64,000 bases of DNA from Bacteroidales bacterium (GTDB lineage: Bacteria; Bacteroidota; Bacteroidia; Bacteroidales; UBA932): contig JAGBHM010000014.1 of NCBI GenBank assembly GCA_017935505.1, forward strand, positions 1 through 64,000, in the 5' to 3' direction. Under the pieces are notes generated by a model. That model saw only the letters and a list, made by a program, of their open reading frames with translations, was not told the origin of the DNA and made no database searches. The translations under genes were made by a program, and so were the position numbers. This document shows, piece after piece, positions 35,712-45,010 of the stretch (positions are counted from its first letter, which is position 1; every line of letters begins with the position of its first letter).

Positions 35712-36350
35712 ATGCTTATAATAGGTATTGCTGGTGGAACCGGCTCTGGAAAGACAACCGTAGTGCAGAAATTGAAAGGTTTGCTTAAAGCCGAGGATTT
35801 TGTGGTAATACCGCAGGATGCCTATTATAAGGATTGTGCACATCTTACGGCTGAACAGAAGGCCGTACAGAACTTCGATCATCCTGATTCGATAGATTTT
35901 GAATATCTTATAGAACATCTTAATGACCTTAAAGAGGGTAAACCGGTCGACCAGCCGGTTTACTCTTATGTTACTTGCGAAAGGTCCAAGACAGAGACTG
36001 TGAAGGTAAATCCAGCCCATATAATCATTATAGAGGGCATCCTTGTCTTCACTTGCGAGAAGCTCAGGGAGATGATGGATATAAAGGTATTTGTGGATGC
36101 TGATGCCGATGACCGCCTTTCACGTGTGATAGCCCGTGACATTGTTGAACGGGGCAAAAATGTGGATCAGGTGTTGCGCCGTTACGAATACACTGTAAAA
36201 CCGATGCATCTCCAGTTTATAGAGCCTACAAAGCGTTATGCCGACATCATTATTCCTCAGGGCGGCCATAATCAGGTGGCAATAGATATGTTGCTTGCCA
36301 TAATAGAGAAGGCATTAAAGCATAATAACAGCCGTGCTGAAGAGGTTTAA
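35712..36350 (+). CDS. udk: Uridine kinase
   Basis: Phosphorylates uridine and cytidine to the monophosphates in pyrimidine salvage. The 212-residue protein has the P-loop GGTGSGKTT, PQDAYYKD, FDHPDSIDFEYL, RDIVERGKNVDQVLRRYE and ends in ALLAIIEKALKH-like sequence. Length is typical. Its last 17 bases overlap the TonB-like gene. Confidence 0.96.
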   Translation: MLIIGIAGGTGSGKTTVVQKLKGLLKAEDFVVIPQDAYYKDCAHLTAEQKAVQNFDHPDSIDFEYLIEHLNDLKEGKPVDQPVYSYVTCERSKTETVKVNPAHIIIIEGILVFTCEKLREMMDIKVFVDADADDRLSRVIARDIVERGKNVDQVLRRYEYTVKPMHLQFIEPTKRYADIIIPQGGHNQVAIDMLLAIIEKALKHNNSRAEEV

Positions 36351-37098
36351 ATCATATATAAATGATGAGATTCTGAATACCAAGGAGCGTAAGATTGGTT
36401 TCTACTCAACTGTGGTATTCCATCTTCTGGTAATAATAATATTGCTGGCCAGCACAATACATAGCATTGTGGCTGAGGAGACTGCCTTTGTGCTCGACTT
36501 TACAGGTCTCGAAGCGATGGAGCAGCGGGTTAAGGAGGAGGAGATAAAGGTGAGGGCCCAGCAGGAGGTTGAAGATCTGCTTTCCGGCAAACTCACATCT
36601 GCTTCGGCATACAGGAATGTGGCTGTGGACAGGAGCAGCAGCGGCCGCAACCTTCGCGATGACAGGCATAAAAATCCGTCGCAAGTATATGATGAGGCGA
36701 GGGAATTGCAGAGAAAACTTGATGAGTCGCGCCGTCAGGCCATGATGGAGCAGGGAAGTGATGATGTGGCGGATCCAAACAAAAAAGAGTCTGAAAAGAA
36801 GGCTGAGGCATATAAGGGACCATCGGTTATATCATACTCTTTGGATGGCCGTAAAGCTTTGTCATTACCGGTACCTGTATATAAATGCTACGGTGGCGGA
36901 GATATGTATGTGCAGATAGTTGTCAATAGGAAAGGGTATGTGGTTGAGGCTTCGATTATAGAGGGTTCGTCAACCTCATCCGACGGATGTCTGATAAGGG
37001 CCGCGCTTGATGCGGCAAAGAGAAGCAGGTTCAGGGCCTCTTCAAAAGCCCCGGAAAAACAGATTGGTGAAATTGTATACAGATTTATAGCACAATAA
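36334..37098 (+). CDS. TonB-like energy transducer protein
   Basis: A 254-residue protein with a short cytoplasmic N-terminus, one membrane helix (STVVFHLLVIIILLASTIH, about 25-43), a charged helical periplasmic linker instead of the classic proline-rich one, and a C-terminal domain (VYKCYGGGDMYVQIVVNRKG to the end) resembling TonB C-terminal domains. It begins with a GTG at 36334, overlapping udk by 17 bases; no in-frame ATG precedes the membrane helix, so the overlap looks real. TolA is an alternative assignment. A bidirectional terminator follows. Confidence 0.7.
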   Translation: MLKRFKSYINDEILNTKERKIGFYSTVVFHLLVIIILLASTIHSIVAEETAFVLDFTGLEAMEQRVKEEEIKVRAQQEVEDLLSGKLTSASAYRNVAVDRSSSGRNLRDDRHKNPSQVYDEARELQRKLDESRRQAMMEQGSDDVADPNKKESEKKAEAYKGPSVISYSLDGRKALSLPVPVYKCYGGGDMYVQIVVNRKGYVVEASIIEGSSTSSDGCLIRAALDAAKRSRFRASSKAPEKQIGEIVYRFIAQ

Positions 37099-37101
37099 AA
37101 C

Positions 37102-37140
37102 AGAAGACCGGATCAACTCATTTTGACCCGGTCTTCTTAT
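37102..37140. terminator. Bidirectional terminator between the TonB-like gene and gltX
   Basis: AGAAGACCGG (37102-37111) pairs with CCGGTCTTCT (37128-37137), 16-base loop, T-rich on the plus side and TTTTAT on the minus side. Confidence 0.8.
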
Positions 37141-37186
37141 TTTGGCAGCGATATCTTTTATATCTCAAAAATCTCTCCGCAATCCT

Positions 37187-38791
37187 TTAGAGCCCAAGTT
37201 TCTGCAGAGCCCTGCTGATTCTTGCCAAAGCCTCCTCTTTTCCTATAAAATAGATTATATCGGCAATTCCAAGGCCTTTTGCCTCGCCTACAAAGAAGAG
37301 ACGCAGTGTGTTCATTACAGCTCCCATTTTCCACTCATTCTCCTTTATATAGCCGGTGAGAGCCTCCTCAATATGGTGTACTGCCTCATCTTTGCCTGCA
37401 GCTCCATTTGCAGAATTGATATCTTTCAGTTCAAGATTATCGATGAAAGCATATACCTTCTTTATATTTTCAATATTTTCAGGAGTGCAGAATTTGTTGA
37501 CATCCTTTTCTGCATACTCCGACGGCGCTACAAAGAAATAGCTGCATATATCCCAGAAATCTGCCACAAAATGGGCACGCTCTTTAATTAGGGCACAGAG
37601 CTGTTCCACATAATCTGCAGAGAATTCTTTGCCTGGAACTTTCTCTGCAAGGATTGCTGCAAACTCTTCAGCGAGCTGGGCTGGAGTACGTTTCCTCAAA
37701 TACTCCTGGTTGAACCATTTTGCTTTGTCAGGATTGAATTTGGCTCCTGATTTTATAACTCTGTCGAGAGAGAAAGAGTTTATGAGCTCATCCAATGTGA
37801 ACAGCTCCTGCTCAGTTCCAGGGTTCCATCCGAGAAGTGCAAGCATATTTACAAAAGCCTCCGGATAATATCCATCCTCGCGGTAGCCTCTTGAGACTTC
37901 ACCCTCTGCATTTACCCATTTCAGCGGGAATACAGGGAATCCGAGACGGTCTCCGTCGCGTTTGCTCAATTTGCCCTTTCCGTCGGGTTTCAGAAGAAGT
38001 GACAGGTGTGCAAAGCGTGGTTGCGAATCCTGCCATCCGAATGCCTCATAAAGAAGGTAGTGAAGTGGGAGAGAAGGGAGCCACTCCTCGCCTCTGATCA
38101 CCTCAGTAATCTCCATAAGGTGGTCATCAACTATGTTTGCAAGGTGATATGTAGGGAGCTCATCAGCTGCTTTCCAGAGCACCTTGTCATCCAAAGTGTT
38201 TGTATTCATCTCAATGTGGCCGCGGATAAGGTCGTCCATCTTTACAATCCTGTTTTCAGGATTCTTGAAACGGATAGTCCAGTTATTGGTTGTCTCGAGC
38301 AACTCCTTAACCTCTTCCTGAGGAAGTGTAAGTGAGTTTCTGAGCTCCTTGCGGGTCTGATAGTTGTATATGAATGTGCTCTTGTTGGCCTCTGCCTCTT
38401 TTCTTCTGGCGTCAAGCTCCTGAGCTGAGTCAAAAGCATAGTAGGCATATCCGTTCTTTACAAGCTCCTCTGCATAGGCACGGTATATAGGTTTCCTCTG
38501 GGACTGCCTGTATGGGGCATGGGGGTGCCTTTCAGAAGGGGTGTCTACAACATTGCCTTGTGCATCAACTCCTTCATCAGGATAGATGCCACACCATTTC
38601 AATGACTCTATTATATATTTTTCAACTCCCGGAACAAATCTCTGGGAGTCGGTATCTTCTATTCTCAGAATAAAGTCACCGCCAGCCTGTTTTGCATACA
38701 AATAGTTGTACAGGGCTGTCCTTACTCCGCCCATATGGAGCGGTCCTGTGGGGCTGGGTGCAAATCTTACACGTCTTTTTCTTTCGCTCAT
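37187..38791 (-). CDS. gltX: Glutamyl-tRNA synthetase
   Basis: Class I aminoacyl-tRNA synthetase charging tRNA-Glu. The 534-residue protein begins MSERKRRVRFAPSPTGPLHMGGVRTALYNYLYA, where PTGPLHMGG holds the HIGH-type motif, and has GKLSKRDGDRLGFPVFPL as the KMSKS-type loop. The ATG at 38791 was preferred to an upstream reading that runs back into ftsZ. Expression is probably linked to ftsZ, which ends 25 bases upstream. Confidence 0.96.
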   Translation of the reverse strand: MSERKRRVRFAPSPTGPLHMGGVRTALYNYLYAKQAGGDFILRIEDTDSQRFVPGVEKYIIESLKWCGIYPDEGVDAQGNVVDTPSERHPHAPYRQSQRKPIYRAYAEELVKNGYAYYAFDSAQELDARRKEAEANKSTFIYNYQTRKELRNSLTLPQEEVKELLETTNNWTIRFKNPENRIVKMDDLIRGHIEMNTNTLDDKVLWKAADELPTYHLANIVDDHLMEITEVIRGEEWLPSLPLHYLLYEAFGWQDSQPRFAHLSLLLKPDGKGKLSKRDGDRLGFPVFPLKWVNAEGEVSRGYREDGYYPEAFVNMLALLGWNPGTEQELFTLDELINSFSLDRVIKSGAKFNPDKAKWFNQEYLRKRTPAQLAEEFAAILAEKVPGKEFSADYVEQLCALIKERAHFVADFWDICSYFFVAPSEYAEKDVNKFCTPENIENIKKVYAFIDNLELKDINSANGAAGKDEAVHHIEEALTGYIKENEWKMGAVMNTLRLFFVGEAKGLGIADIIYFIGKEEALARISRALQKLGL

Positions 38792-38816
38792 GATATTATA
38801 TTTAATGTGCCGTCCG

Positions 38817-40277
38817 TTAATCTTGTGTCTGGTGCAGATAGCTGTTGTCACTGCTAAGATGGTGGCCTCCATTTATCTGCTCAATTTTCATCTCTCCGCT
38901 CTCCTGTTGGGGCTGGATGAGCTCCTCCTGCAATTTCTGGTTGCGTCTCAGATATGCAGGCTGGTTTTCAAGTTTTGAGATATCATCTCCGGCCTCAAGT
39001 ATGAGGGCAGGTTTTCCGCTTCTTCTTATGTAAGGTTGAGGAGCATTGATATGTCCTCCATCCGGAGCAACCTCTTGAGGAACCGCCTCATTTGAGGTGG
39101 CAGCAAACTCTTCACGCACAGCAGTTCTGATCTCTCTTGTCTGCGGTCTTTGGTATTGGTTATCCTCCTCCGGAATAGAATCAATAACAATGCGGTTTGT
39201 TGATGCAGGGATGTCGTCACTTCCATATATGCCACTGTTTCCCAAGACAATTCTCTTGTTGTCATCATCATCTTCGAGGCCAATCTGCGGCAGATTGCTT
39301 ACGTTGAATCCGGTTGCAACCACTGTAACGCTTATCTTGTCGCCCATATTCTCGTCAATAACCACACCACGCTTGAAGGCTGAGGCATTGCCTGTAAAGT
39401 TGTTCACATATTCCATTATCTGGGCAAGTTCCGACATGGTAGGACCCTGCTTTTTGCTCGAAGTGATATTTACAAGAACGCCTTTTGCGGTATTGAGGTC
39501 GCAGTCGTTCAGCAGCGGTGACTCAAATGCCATCTCCACGGCTTTGGAGGCTCTGTCGGGACCGGATGCGGTACCAGTACCCATAATGGCCATACCGCTG
39601 TTTTTCATAACCATCTTTACATCGGCAAAGTCCACATTGATGAATCCCGGGCGGGTAATTATCTCAGCAATACTCTTTACAGCATTGCTCAATACCTCAT
39701 CGGCTTTTGGGAATGCATCATATATATTGAGGTCTCCAAATACCTGGTACAACTTCTGGTTGTCAATTATCAGCAAGCTGTCGACATGCTTTTTCAACTC
39801 CCTGATACCGATAATAGCTCTCTTCACAAACTCCTTGCCCTCGTCTCTGAAAGGAAGTGTAACGATGCCTACAGTAAGTTTACCAAGTTCTTTTGCTACT
39901 TGTGCAATTACAGGGGCAGCACCGGTTCCAGTACCGCCTCCCATTCCTGCTGTGATGAATACCATCTCAGACGAGTCGGAGAGGGCCTTCTTTATTTTGT
40001 CGAGGCTCTCGGTTGCCGCCCTTCTTCCGTTTTCGGGGTTACATCCGGCACCAAGTCCTTTATTGCCCAATTTTATCTTTTCAGGCACTTCACTTATCTC
40101 CAGAGACTGTTTGTCTGTATTGCAGATAAGGAACTCCACATCATGGATCTTCTGCCTGAACATCTCTGTTACGGCATTACATCCACCACCGCCAACACCA
40201 ATAACTTTTATTATCGATTTGCTGGCCTTCCAATCTTCTGGGATTGGTATTATATTGTCATTGAATGATATATCCAT
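38817..40277 (-). CDS. ftsZ: Cell division protein FtsZ
   Basis: Tubulin homologue forming the Z ring. The 486-residue protein has the GTP-binding GVGGGGCNAV and signature AGMGGGTGTGAAPV, then the T7 loop region NVDFADVKMVM. The disordered C-terminal linker is followed by a conserved PAYLRRN peptide at about 440 and then a further 40 residues rich in Gln, His and Asp, ending SSDNSYLHQTQD. In most bacteria the conserved peptide is at the extreme C-terminus. It follows ftsA by 2 bases. Confidence 0.97.
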   Translation of the reverse strand: MDISFNDNIIPIPEDWKASKSIIKVIGVGGGGCNAVTEMFRQKIHDVEFLICNTDKQSLEISEVPEKIKLGNKGLGAGCNPENGRRAATESLDKIKKALSDSSEMVFITAGMGGGTGTGAAPVIAQVAKELGKLTVGIVTLPFRDEGKEFVKRAIIGIRELKKHVDSLLIIDNQKLYQVFGDLNIYDAFPKADEVLSNAVKSIAEIITRPGFINVDFADVKMVMKNSGMAIMGTGTASGPDRASKAVEMAFESPLLNDCDLNTAKGVLVNITSSKKQGPTMSELAQIMEYVNNFTGNASAFKRGVVIDENMGDKISVTVVATGFNVSNLPQIGLEDDDDNKRIVLGNSGIYGSDDIPASTNRIVIDSIPEEDNQYQRPQTREIRTAVREEFAATSNEAVPQEVAPDGGHINAPQPYIRRSGKPALILEAGDDISKLENQPAYLRRNQKLQEELIQPQQESGEMKIEQINGGHHLSSDNSYLHQTQD

Positions 40278-40279
40278 TA

Positions 40280-41632
40280 TTATGCCTGATTGTCGGGATT
40301 AAACATTTTGTCTGTGTTCAGAGAACCTTTGAGCCTCTCCCAGAATGATACCTTCTGTACCTTCTCACTCTCCTTCTCCTTTTTCTCATTCTCTGCAACT
40401 TCAACAGTTTCCAGCTCCTCTTCTTGCTGGCTGTCTGCAAAGATATCATATTTTATAGGAGTTGCAGTATTGTACACTGTCTTTTCTCTGGCCATTTTTT
40501 CAAATCCTTTCAGAACAAGTCCCACAGCTGTAGCTTGGGCAGGAGAGTATACTTCACTTATCGAGTCTGAAACAATGCTCTCATCCGGATATGCAACGCG
40601 TGCCTCAAGGCCTGTTACGGTGCTGGCAAGCTGGCAGATATTGAGCATCTGGGCGCTGCCGCCTGTAATTACCAGACCTGCCTGAAGAAGATTTTTATAG
40701 CCCGATTTCTCTATTTCAAAATCAACGGCTTCAAAAATTTCTGCCATCCTGGCCTCAATAATGTTGGCCAAAACCTTAAATGAGATCTCTCTGCTCTCCC
40801 TTCCGCCGATACCGGGGATTACAATCGTATTTTTAGGTGCAGAGGCACTGAAGCAAGAACCATATTGTACTTTCAGCTGCTCGGCATGCTTTGAAGAGAT
40901 ACCGCAGCCCATACGTATATCTTCAGTTACCGAATTTCCTCCAAATGGAATAACAGCAGCATGTCGGATTATATTGTCCTGAATAATAAGCAAATCTGAA
41001 GTGCCGCCTCCAATATCGAGCATTGCAACACCTACCTCACACTCATCTTCTGAGAGGACAGCCTTTGCCGATGCCAATGGCTCGAGAACCAGCTCGCGGA
41101 GCTTGAGTCCTGCACGGCTTATTACATTGTTGCTGAACTGTGCAGAGTTGCTTTTGCCTATAAAGAGCTTGAAGTTTGCATTGATTTGCTGGCCAATCAT
41201 TCCAACGGGCTCTGTAATTCCCATGAAATCATCAATGTTGTATGATTGTGGGATTACATGCAGCACCTTCTCGCCATTTTGCACAAATGTGCCGTACATA
41301 TCTGATGTGATGGTATCAATCTCCTCCTGAGTAATCAGCTCTTCGGGTTGCCTGCGTGTTGTCTGGCTGGCATTTGTAGCACAGCGGATATTCTGTCCGG
41401 CAATGCCCACAAATACTTCATTTATTTTGTGTCCTATTGCATTTTCAACTTCATTTACAACAGGAAGCATTGAATCCAAAACATGCTGTATATTGATAAC
41501 TTCTCCCCTCAATACTCCTTTCGAAGGGGCTTGGCTATGGGCTATTATCTTTATGCCGGCAGGAGTCTTTTCTCCCACTGCGCAAACTACTTTTGTAGTT
41601 CCTAAATCGATGGCTGCTATCAGGTGTCTCAT
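40280..41632 (-). CDS. ftsA: Cell division protein FtsA
   Basis: Actin-like ATPase that anchors FtsZ to the membrane. The 450-residue protein begins RHLIAAIDLGTTKVVCAVGE (phosphate-1 motif), has VAMLDIGGGTSDLLII (phosphate-2) and GLVITGGSAQMLNI (adenosine motif). A charged Glu/Lys-rich segment (about 405-430) precedes the C-terminal VQKVSFWERLKGSLNT amphipathic helix, the probable membrane-targeting sequence. Confidence 0.96.
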   Translation of the reverse strand: MRHLIAAIDLGTTKVVCAVGEKTPAGIKIIAHSQAPSKGVLRGEVINIQHVLDSMLPVVNEVENAIGHKINEVFVGIAGQNIRCATNASQTTRRQPEELITQEEIDTITSDMYGTFVQNGEKVLHVIPQSYNIDDFMGITEPVGMIGQQINANFKLFIGKSNSAQFSNNVISRAGLKLRELVLEPLASAKAVLSEDECEVGVAMLDIGGGTSDLLIIQDNIIRHAAVIPFGGNSVTEDIRMGCGISSKHAEQLKVQYGSCFSASAPKNTIVIPGIGGRESREISFKVLANIIEARMAEIFEAVDFEIEKSGYKNLLQAGLVITGGSAQMLNICQLASTVTGLEARVAYPDESIVSDSISEVYSPAQATAVGLVLKGFEKMAREKTVYNTATPIKYDIFADSQQEEELETVEVAENEKKEKESEKVQKVSFWERLKGSLNTDKMFNPDNQA

Positions 41633-41634
41633 AA

Positions 41635-42444
41635 TTATATGGTTTTTGCTTTATTTTTTTTATTCAGTTTGCAGACAATCTGATCCTTGTATTTGAGATT
41701 GACTGTTGAGTATTTGTTCCACCCCTGGCTTGGGGCAATGTTCTTGTAAAATGCGAGCAGTCTTGAGAATTTGTCCTCCAGATTGTTCATCTGTCCAATG
41801 ATTATCTCCATGTCGCCCACTTTGGGAGAGAGTATAATGTCTCCATTCTTCTCCACATATATCTGCTCTATCATTGCATTCCAGAACTGGTTTCTGTTGA
41901 GGAAACGGCCGAATTCCACAAGCTGTTCTATCCATGAACCTGCACCATCCTCTACATTTCCTCTGTGGCTTGGATCTATATCGAGCGGAATATGTCCTGT
42001 AACTATCGGAACATATGAAGAGAAACTCTCCACCAGTGGAAATATATAACCTGTTTCATCTACATAAAATCCGCCATTTTGTGTATGTATTCTTAAAAGA
42101 GGTTTCCGTTGGGTAATATCTATCGCCAATACACCATTCCGTGAAATGCTTGCCTGAGACTCTTTGATGGCACTTCTCTTGTTCAACAGCAATTCGATAT
42201 TGGCAAGATTGATCTCCTCTATCTTTTTCCCGATAGGTTCCCCTATAAAATCTTCAATAATGTCGACAACCTCATTTTTGCTTACAAATCTGTTCTGGGC
42301 ACTGTCGAGCAATGTAACGGTTATGCTGCGGCAAACCTCCTTCTCTTTTGCCTCTCTCCTTAATTTTGCAGCAAAGAAGAAGTATGCTCCCAGTGCAACC
42401 ACCAGAAGGCTCCATCCTATATATGCGAGAACCTTTTTAAGCAT
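41635..42444 (-). CDS. ftsQ: Cell division protein FtsQ
   Basis: Bitopic division protein linking cytoplasmic and periplasmic division factors. The 269-residue protein has one N-terminal membrane segment (WSLLVVALGAYFFFAAKL) and a periplasmic POTRA-like/FtsQ region (SITVTLLDSAQNRFVSKNEV, then ITQRKPLLRIHTQNGGFYVDETGYIFPL). The position between murC and ftsA, spaced 6 and 2 bases, supports the call, as FtsQ sequences diverge strongly. Confidence 0.9.
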   Translation of the reverse strand: MLKKVLAYIGWSLLVVALGAYFFFAAKLRREAKEKEVCRSITVTLLDSAQNRFVSKNEVVDIIEDFIGEPIGKKIEEINLANIELLLNKRSAIKESQASISRNGVLAIDITQRKPLLRIHTQNGGFYVDETGYIFPLVESFSSYVPIVTGHIPLDIDPSHRGNVEDGAGSWIEQLVEFGRFLNRNQFWNAMIEQIYVEKNGDIILSPKVGDMEIIIGQMNNLEDKFSRLLAFYKNIAPSQGWNKYSTVNLKYKDQIVCKLNKKNKAKTI

Positions 42445-42450
42445 AATCAG

Positions 42451-43854
42451 TTATCCTTTTATATTCATTCTTTTTTCAAGCATCTCCTTTATCGGAACAA
42501 TAAGACGGTCTATATCTCCTGCTCCAAAAGTGACAAGTATATCGATATCTTTCTTGTTTTCAAGATATTCCATGAGATTCTCCTTCTTAATCATAATCTT
42601 GTCACTGATTGTTACATTGTCAAAGATAATCTTTGATGTAACCCCCTCAATAGGCAACTCCCTCGCCGGATATATTTCCAGAAGAATCAGCTGGTCGAGC
42701 ATGCTGAGACTTTGCGCAAAATCGTTGGCAAAATCGCGTGTGCGAGTATAGAGATGAGGTTGGAAAATGGCACATACCTTTCTTCCAGGGAAGATGTTCC
42801 TGATTGATCCGATTGCAGATGAGAGCTCTTTCGGATGGTGAGCATAATCATCAATATATGCACATTCAGGTCTGTTCACATGTATATCCATTCTCCTCTC
42901 TACGCCAGAAAATGCGGCAAGAGCCTCCCTTATCTTCTCTGGTGAGATACCGCCCAGAAGTGCCGAAGCGGCTGCTGCAACTGCATTCTCCGCATTGATC
43001 CATCCTGGGACACCCATCAGGCAGCCCTCTATGGTTCCTGCAGCCACTGTTTCATTGCTGCCGGCTATTTTGAACTGTGGATAATTCAGGTTGAACTTGA
43101 AATATCCTCCCTGCAGAATTTCAACCTCTGAAGGGTAGAAATCGGCACTCTCTGTAAATGAGTATGTAAAGACTTTGGCTTTCACATCTTCAAGAGCCAG
43201 AGAAATCCCTTTTTTCATAATCAGGTAACCCGACGGTTTTATCTGACCGGCAAACTCTGCAAATGCAGCCCGGATGGTATCAGTATCTCCATAAATATCG
43301 AGATGGTCTGCATCGGTGGAGGTTATTACTGCAATCTCTGGGTAGAGTTGCAAGAACGAACGGTCAAATTCATCAGCTTCCGCCACAATTACCTTGTTGT
43401 TGCTCAACAGCAGGTTTGTGTGGTAATTTTTTGAAATTCCACCCAGAAAAGCTGAACATCCCTCTCCGGAATGGGTGTATATATGTGCAAGCAGTGTGCT
43501 TGTTGTTGTTTTTCCATGTGTTCCTGCAATTGCAAGACATTGCTGGGTTGAGGCTATCTCTCCCAATGCAAGAGATCTCTTTACAGTTCTGTAGCCCTTC
43601 TCCATGACATATACAAGTTCTCCCATATCTTTTGGTATGGCAGGTGTATATATTACAAGAGTCTCATTCACATCTTCAGGGACAAAAGAGATGTCATCTG
43701 TATAGTGTACAGAAATCCCCTCCTCTTTGAGGGCTGCAGTAATTTTGGAAGGGGTCTTGTCATATCCGCTCACATTATAGCCTGCATGGTTATAATAACG
43801 GGCAATGGCACTCATTCCTATACCGCCTATTCCTATAAAATATACATTCTTCAT
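42451..43854 (-). CDS. murC: UDP-N-acetylmuramate--L-alanine ligase
   Basis: ATP-dependent addition of L-Ala to UDP-MurNAc. The 467-residue protein has the nucleotide-sugar loop FIGIGGIGMSAIARYY, P-loop AGTHGKTTTSTLLAH, the ligase motif YIDDYAHHPKELSSAI and IFQPHLYTRTRDF. It is separated from murG by one base. Confidence 0.97.
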   Translation of the reverse strand: MKNVYFIGIGGIGMSAIARYYNHAGYNVSGYDKTPSKITAALKEEGISVHYTDDISFVPEDVNETLVIYTPAIPKDMGELVYVMEKGYRTVKRSLALGEIASTQQCLAIAGTHGKTTTSTLLAHIYTHSGEGCSAFLGGISKNYHTNLLLSNNKVIVAEADEFDRSFLQLYPEIAVITSTDADHLDIYGDTDTIRAAFAEFAGQIKPSGYLIMKKGISLALEDVKAKVFTYSFTESADFYPSEVEILQGGYFKFNLNYPQFKIAGSNETVAAGTIEGCLMGVPGWINAENAVAAAASALLGGISPEKIREALAAFSGVERRMDIHVNRPECAYIDDYAHHPKELSSAIGSIRNIFPGRKVCAIFQPHLYTRTRDFANDFAQSLSMLDQLILLEIYPARELPIEGVTSKIIFDNVTISDKIMIKKENLMEYLENKKDIDILVTFGAGDIDRLIVPIKEMLEKRMNIKG

Positions 43855-43855
43855 A

Positions 43856-44977
43856 TTATCTGCGTTTACTCAGTGCAATACATTGCTGTGCTATAACAGC
43901 TGCAGCATCTTTTTTTGCTAATGCTGCAATGTTCTTCTCAAACCGTGATATCTTTTCAGGATCTGATATCAGCTCTCTTACGGCCGGCATAAGTTCATCT
44001 ATGGCCAAGGCATCTTTCACCATCATGGCGGCATCCTTGTTTACAAGCGCCATGGCATTGTGTGTCTGATGGTCCTCTGCAACAACAGGCGACGGTACAA
44101 ATATTGTACATTTTGCAGCGGCACACAGTTCTGAAATTGTTCCGGCACCGGCACGGCTGACAACAACATCTGCAACTGCATATGCGAGATCCATCCTCTT
44201 TATGAAGTCTGAATAAAAGATATTTTCATTCTCTACTCCCTCCATGAATTTGTCAATCTCTTCCTTATAGTATTTTCCACATTGCCATATCACCTGATAC
44301 CCCTCTTTGCCAAACAGACCATCTGCCGACAGCTCCTTCTTCATGCACTCATTGAGTGTGCGGCAACCAAGGCTTCCACCAACAACAAATACTGTCTTCT
44401 TGCTTGGGTTGAGGTTATAATATTCATAACCCTCCTTCTTTAGGGCCTCTGTTGCCTCTCCGATGTCCTTGCGGATAGGGTTTCCTGTTAGGATAATCTT
44501 CTCTTTAGGGAAGAATCTCTCCATGCCTTCATAAGCCACACAGATTTTGTCGGCATACTTTCCGTTCCTCCTGTTTACAAGGCCTGCAAATGAGTTCTGC
44601 TCCTGCAATAGTGTAGGGATGCCGCTTCTTGAGGCAACATTTACAATTGCAGCACTCGCATAACCACCAACTCCAACAACAACATCAGGCTTGAACTCCT
44701 TTATTATCTTTTTTGCCATAGAGCGGCACTTGAGATAATCAAATGCAACTTTGATATTTGAGAGACTATACAACGGCCTCTTCAAACCTCTGGCCGGAAT
44801 GCCTATTATCTTGTATCCGGCAGCAGGCACCCTCTCCATCTCCATTCTTCCGGTTGCTCCTACAAAAAGAATTTCGGCCTCCGCTACTGCCTCCTTTATG
44901 GCATTGGCAATGGATATGGCAGGAAATATATGACCTCCTGTTCCTCCTCCGCTTATTATGACCCTTAGTTTTTCCAT
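43856..44977 (-). CDS. murG: UDP-N-acetylglucosamine transferase MurG
   Basis: Converts lipid I to lipid II at the inner face of the membrane. The 373-residue protein carries the G-loops IISGGGTGGHIFPAISIA and VVGGSLGCRTLNECM, plus VVSRAGAGTISELCAA in the UDP-GlcNAc site. ATG at 44977 (MEKLRVI) is preferred to the TTG three codons upstream. Confidence 0.96.
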   Translation of the reverse strand: MEKLRVIISGGGTGGHIFPAISIANAIKEAVAEAEILFVGATGRMEMERVPAAGYKIIGIPARGLKRPLYSLSNIKVAFDYLKCRSMAKKIIKEFKPDVVVGVGGYASAAIVNVASRSGIPTLLQEQNSFAGLVNRRNGKYADKICVAYEGMERFFPKEKIILTGNPIRKDIGEATEALKKEGYEYYNLNPSKKTVFVVGGSLGCRTLNECMKKELSADGLFGKEGYQVIWQCGKYYKEEIDKFMEGVENENIFYSDFIKRMDLAYAVADVVVSRAGAGTISELCAAAKCTIFVPSPVVAEDHQTHNAMALVNKDAAMMVKDALAIDELMPAVRELISDPEKISRFEKNIAALAKKDAAAVIAQQCIALSKRR

Positions 44978-45010
44978 ATGTTGCAATATTATCTCTTTTC
45001 TACAATTCTA

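Noticed and set aside
38792..38872. N-terminal extension of gltX
   Set aside because: It overlaps the 3' end of ftsZ and is absent in the enzyme family; the ATG before SERKRRVRFAPSPTG is the natural start.
39097..40302. Long open reading frame antisense to ftsZ (about 400 codons)
   Set aside because: It mirrors the ftsZ codon pattern, is Ser/Leu/Ile-rich with no recognisable domain, and lies wholly opposite a certain gene.
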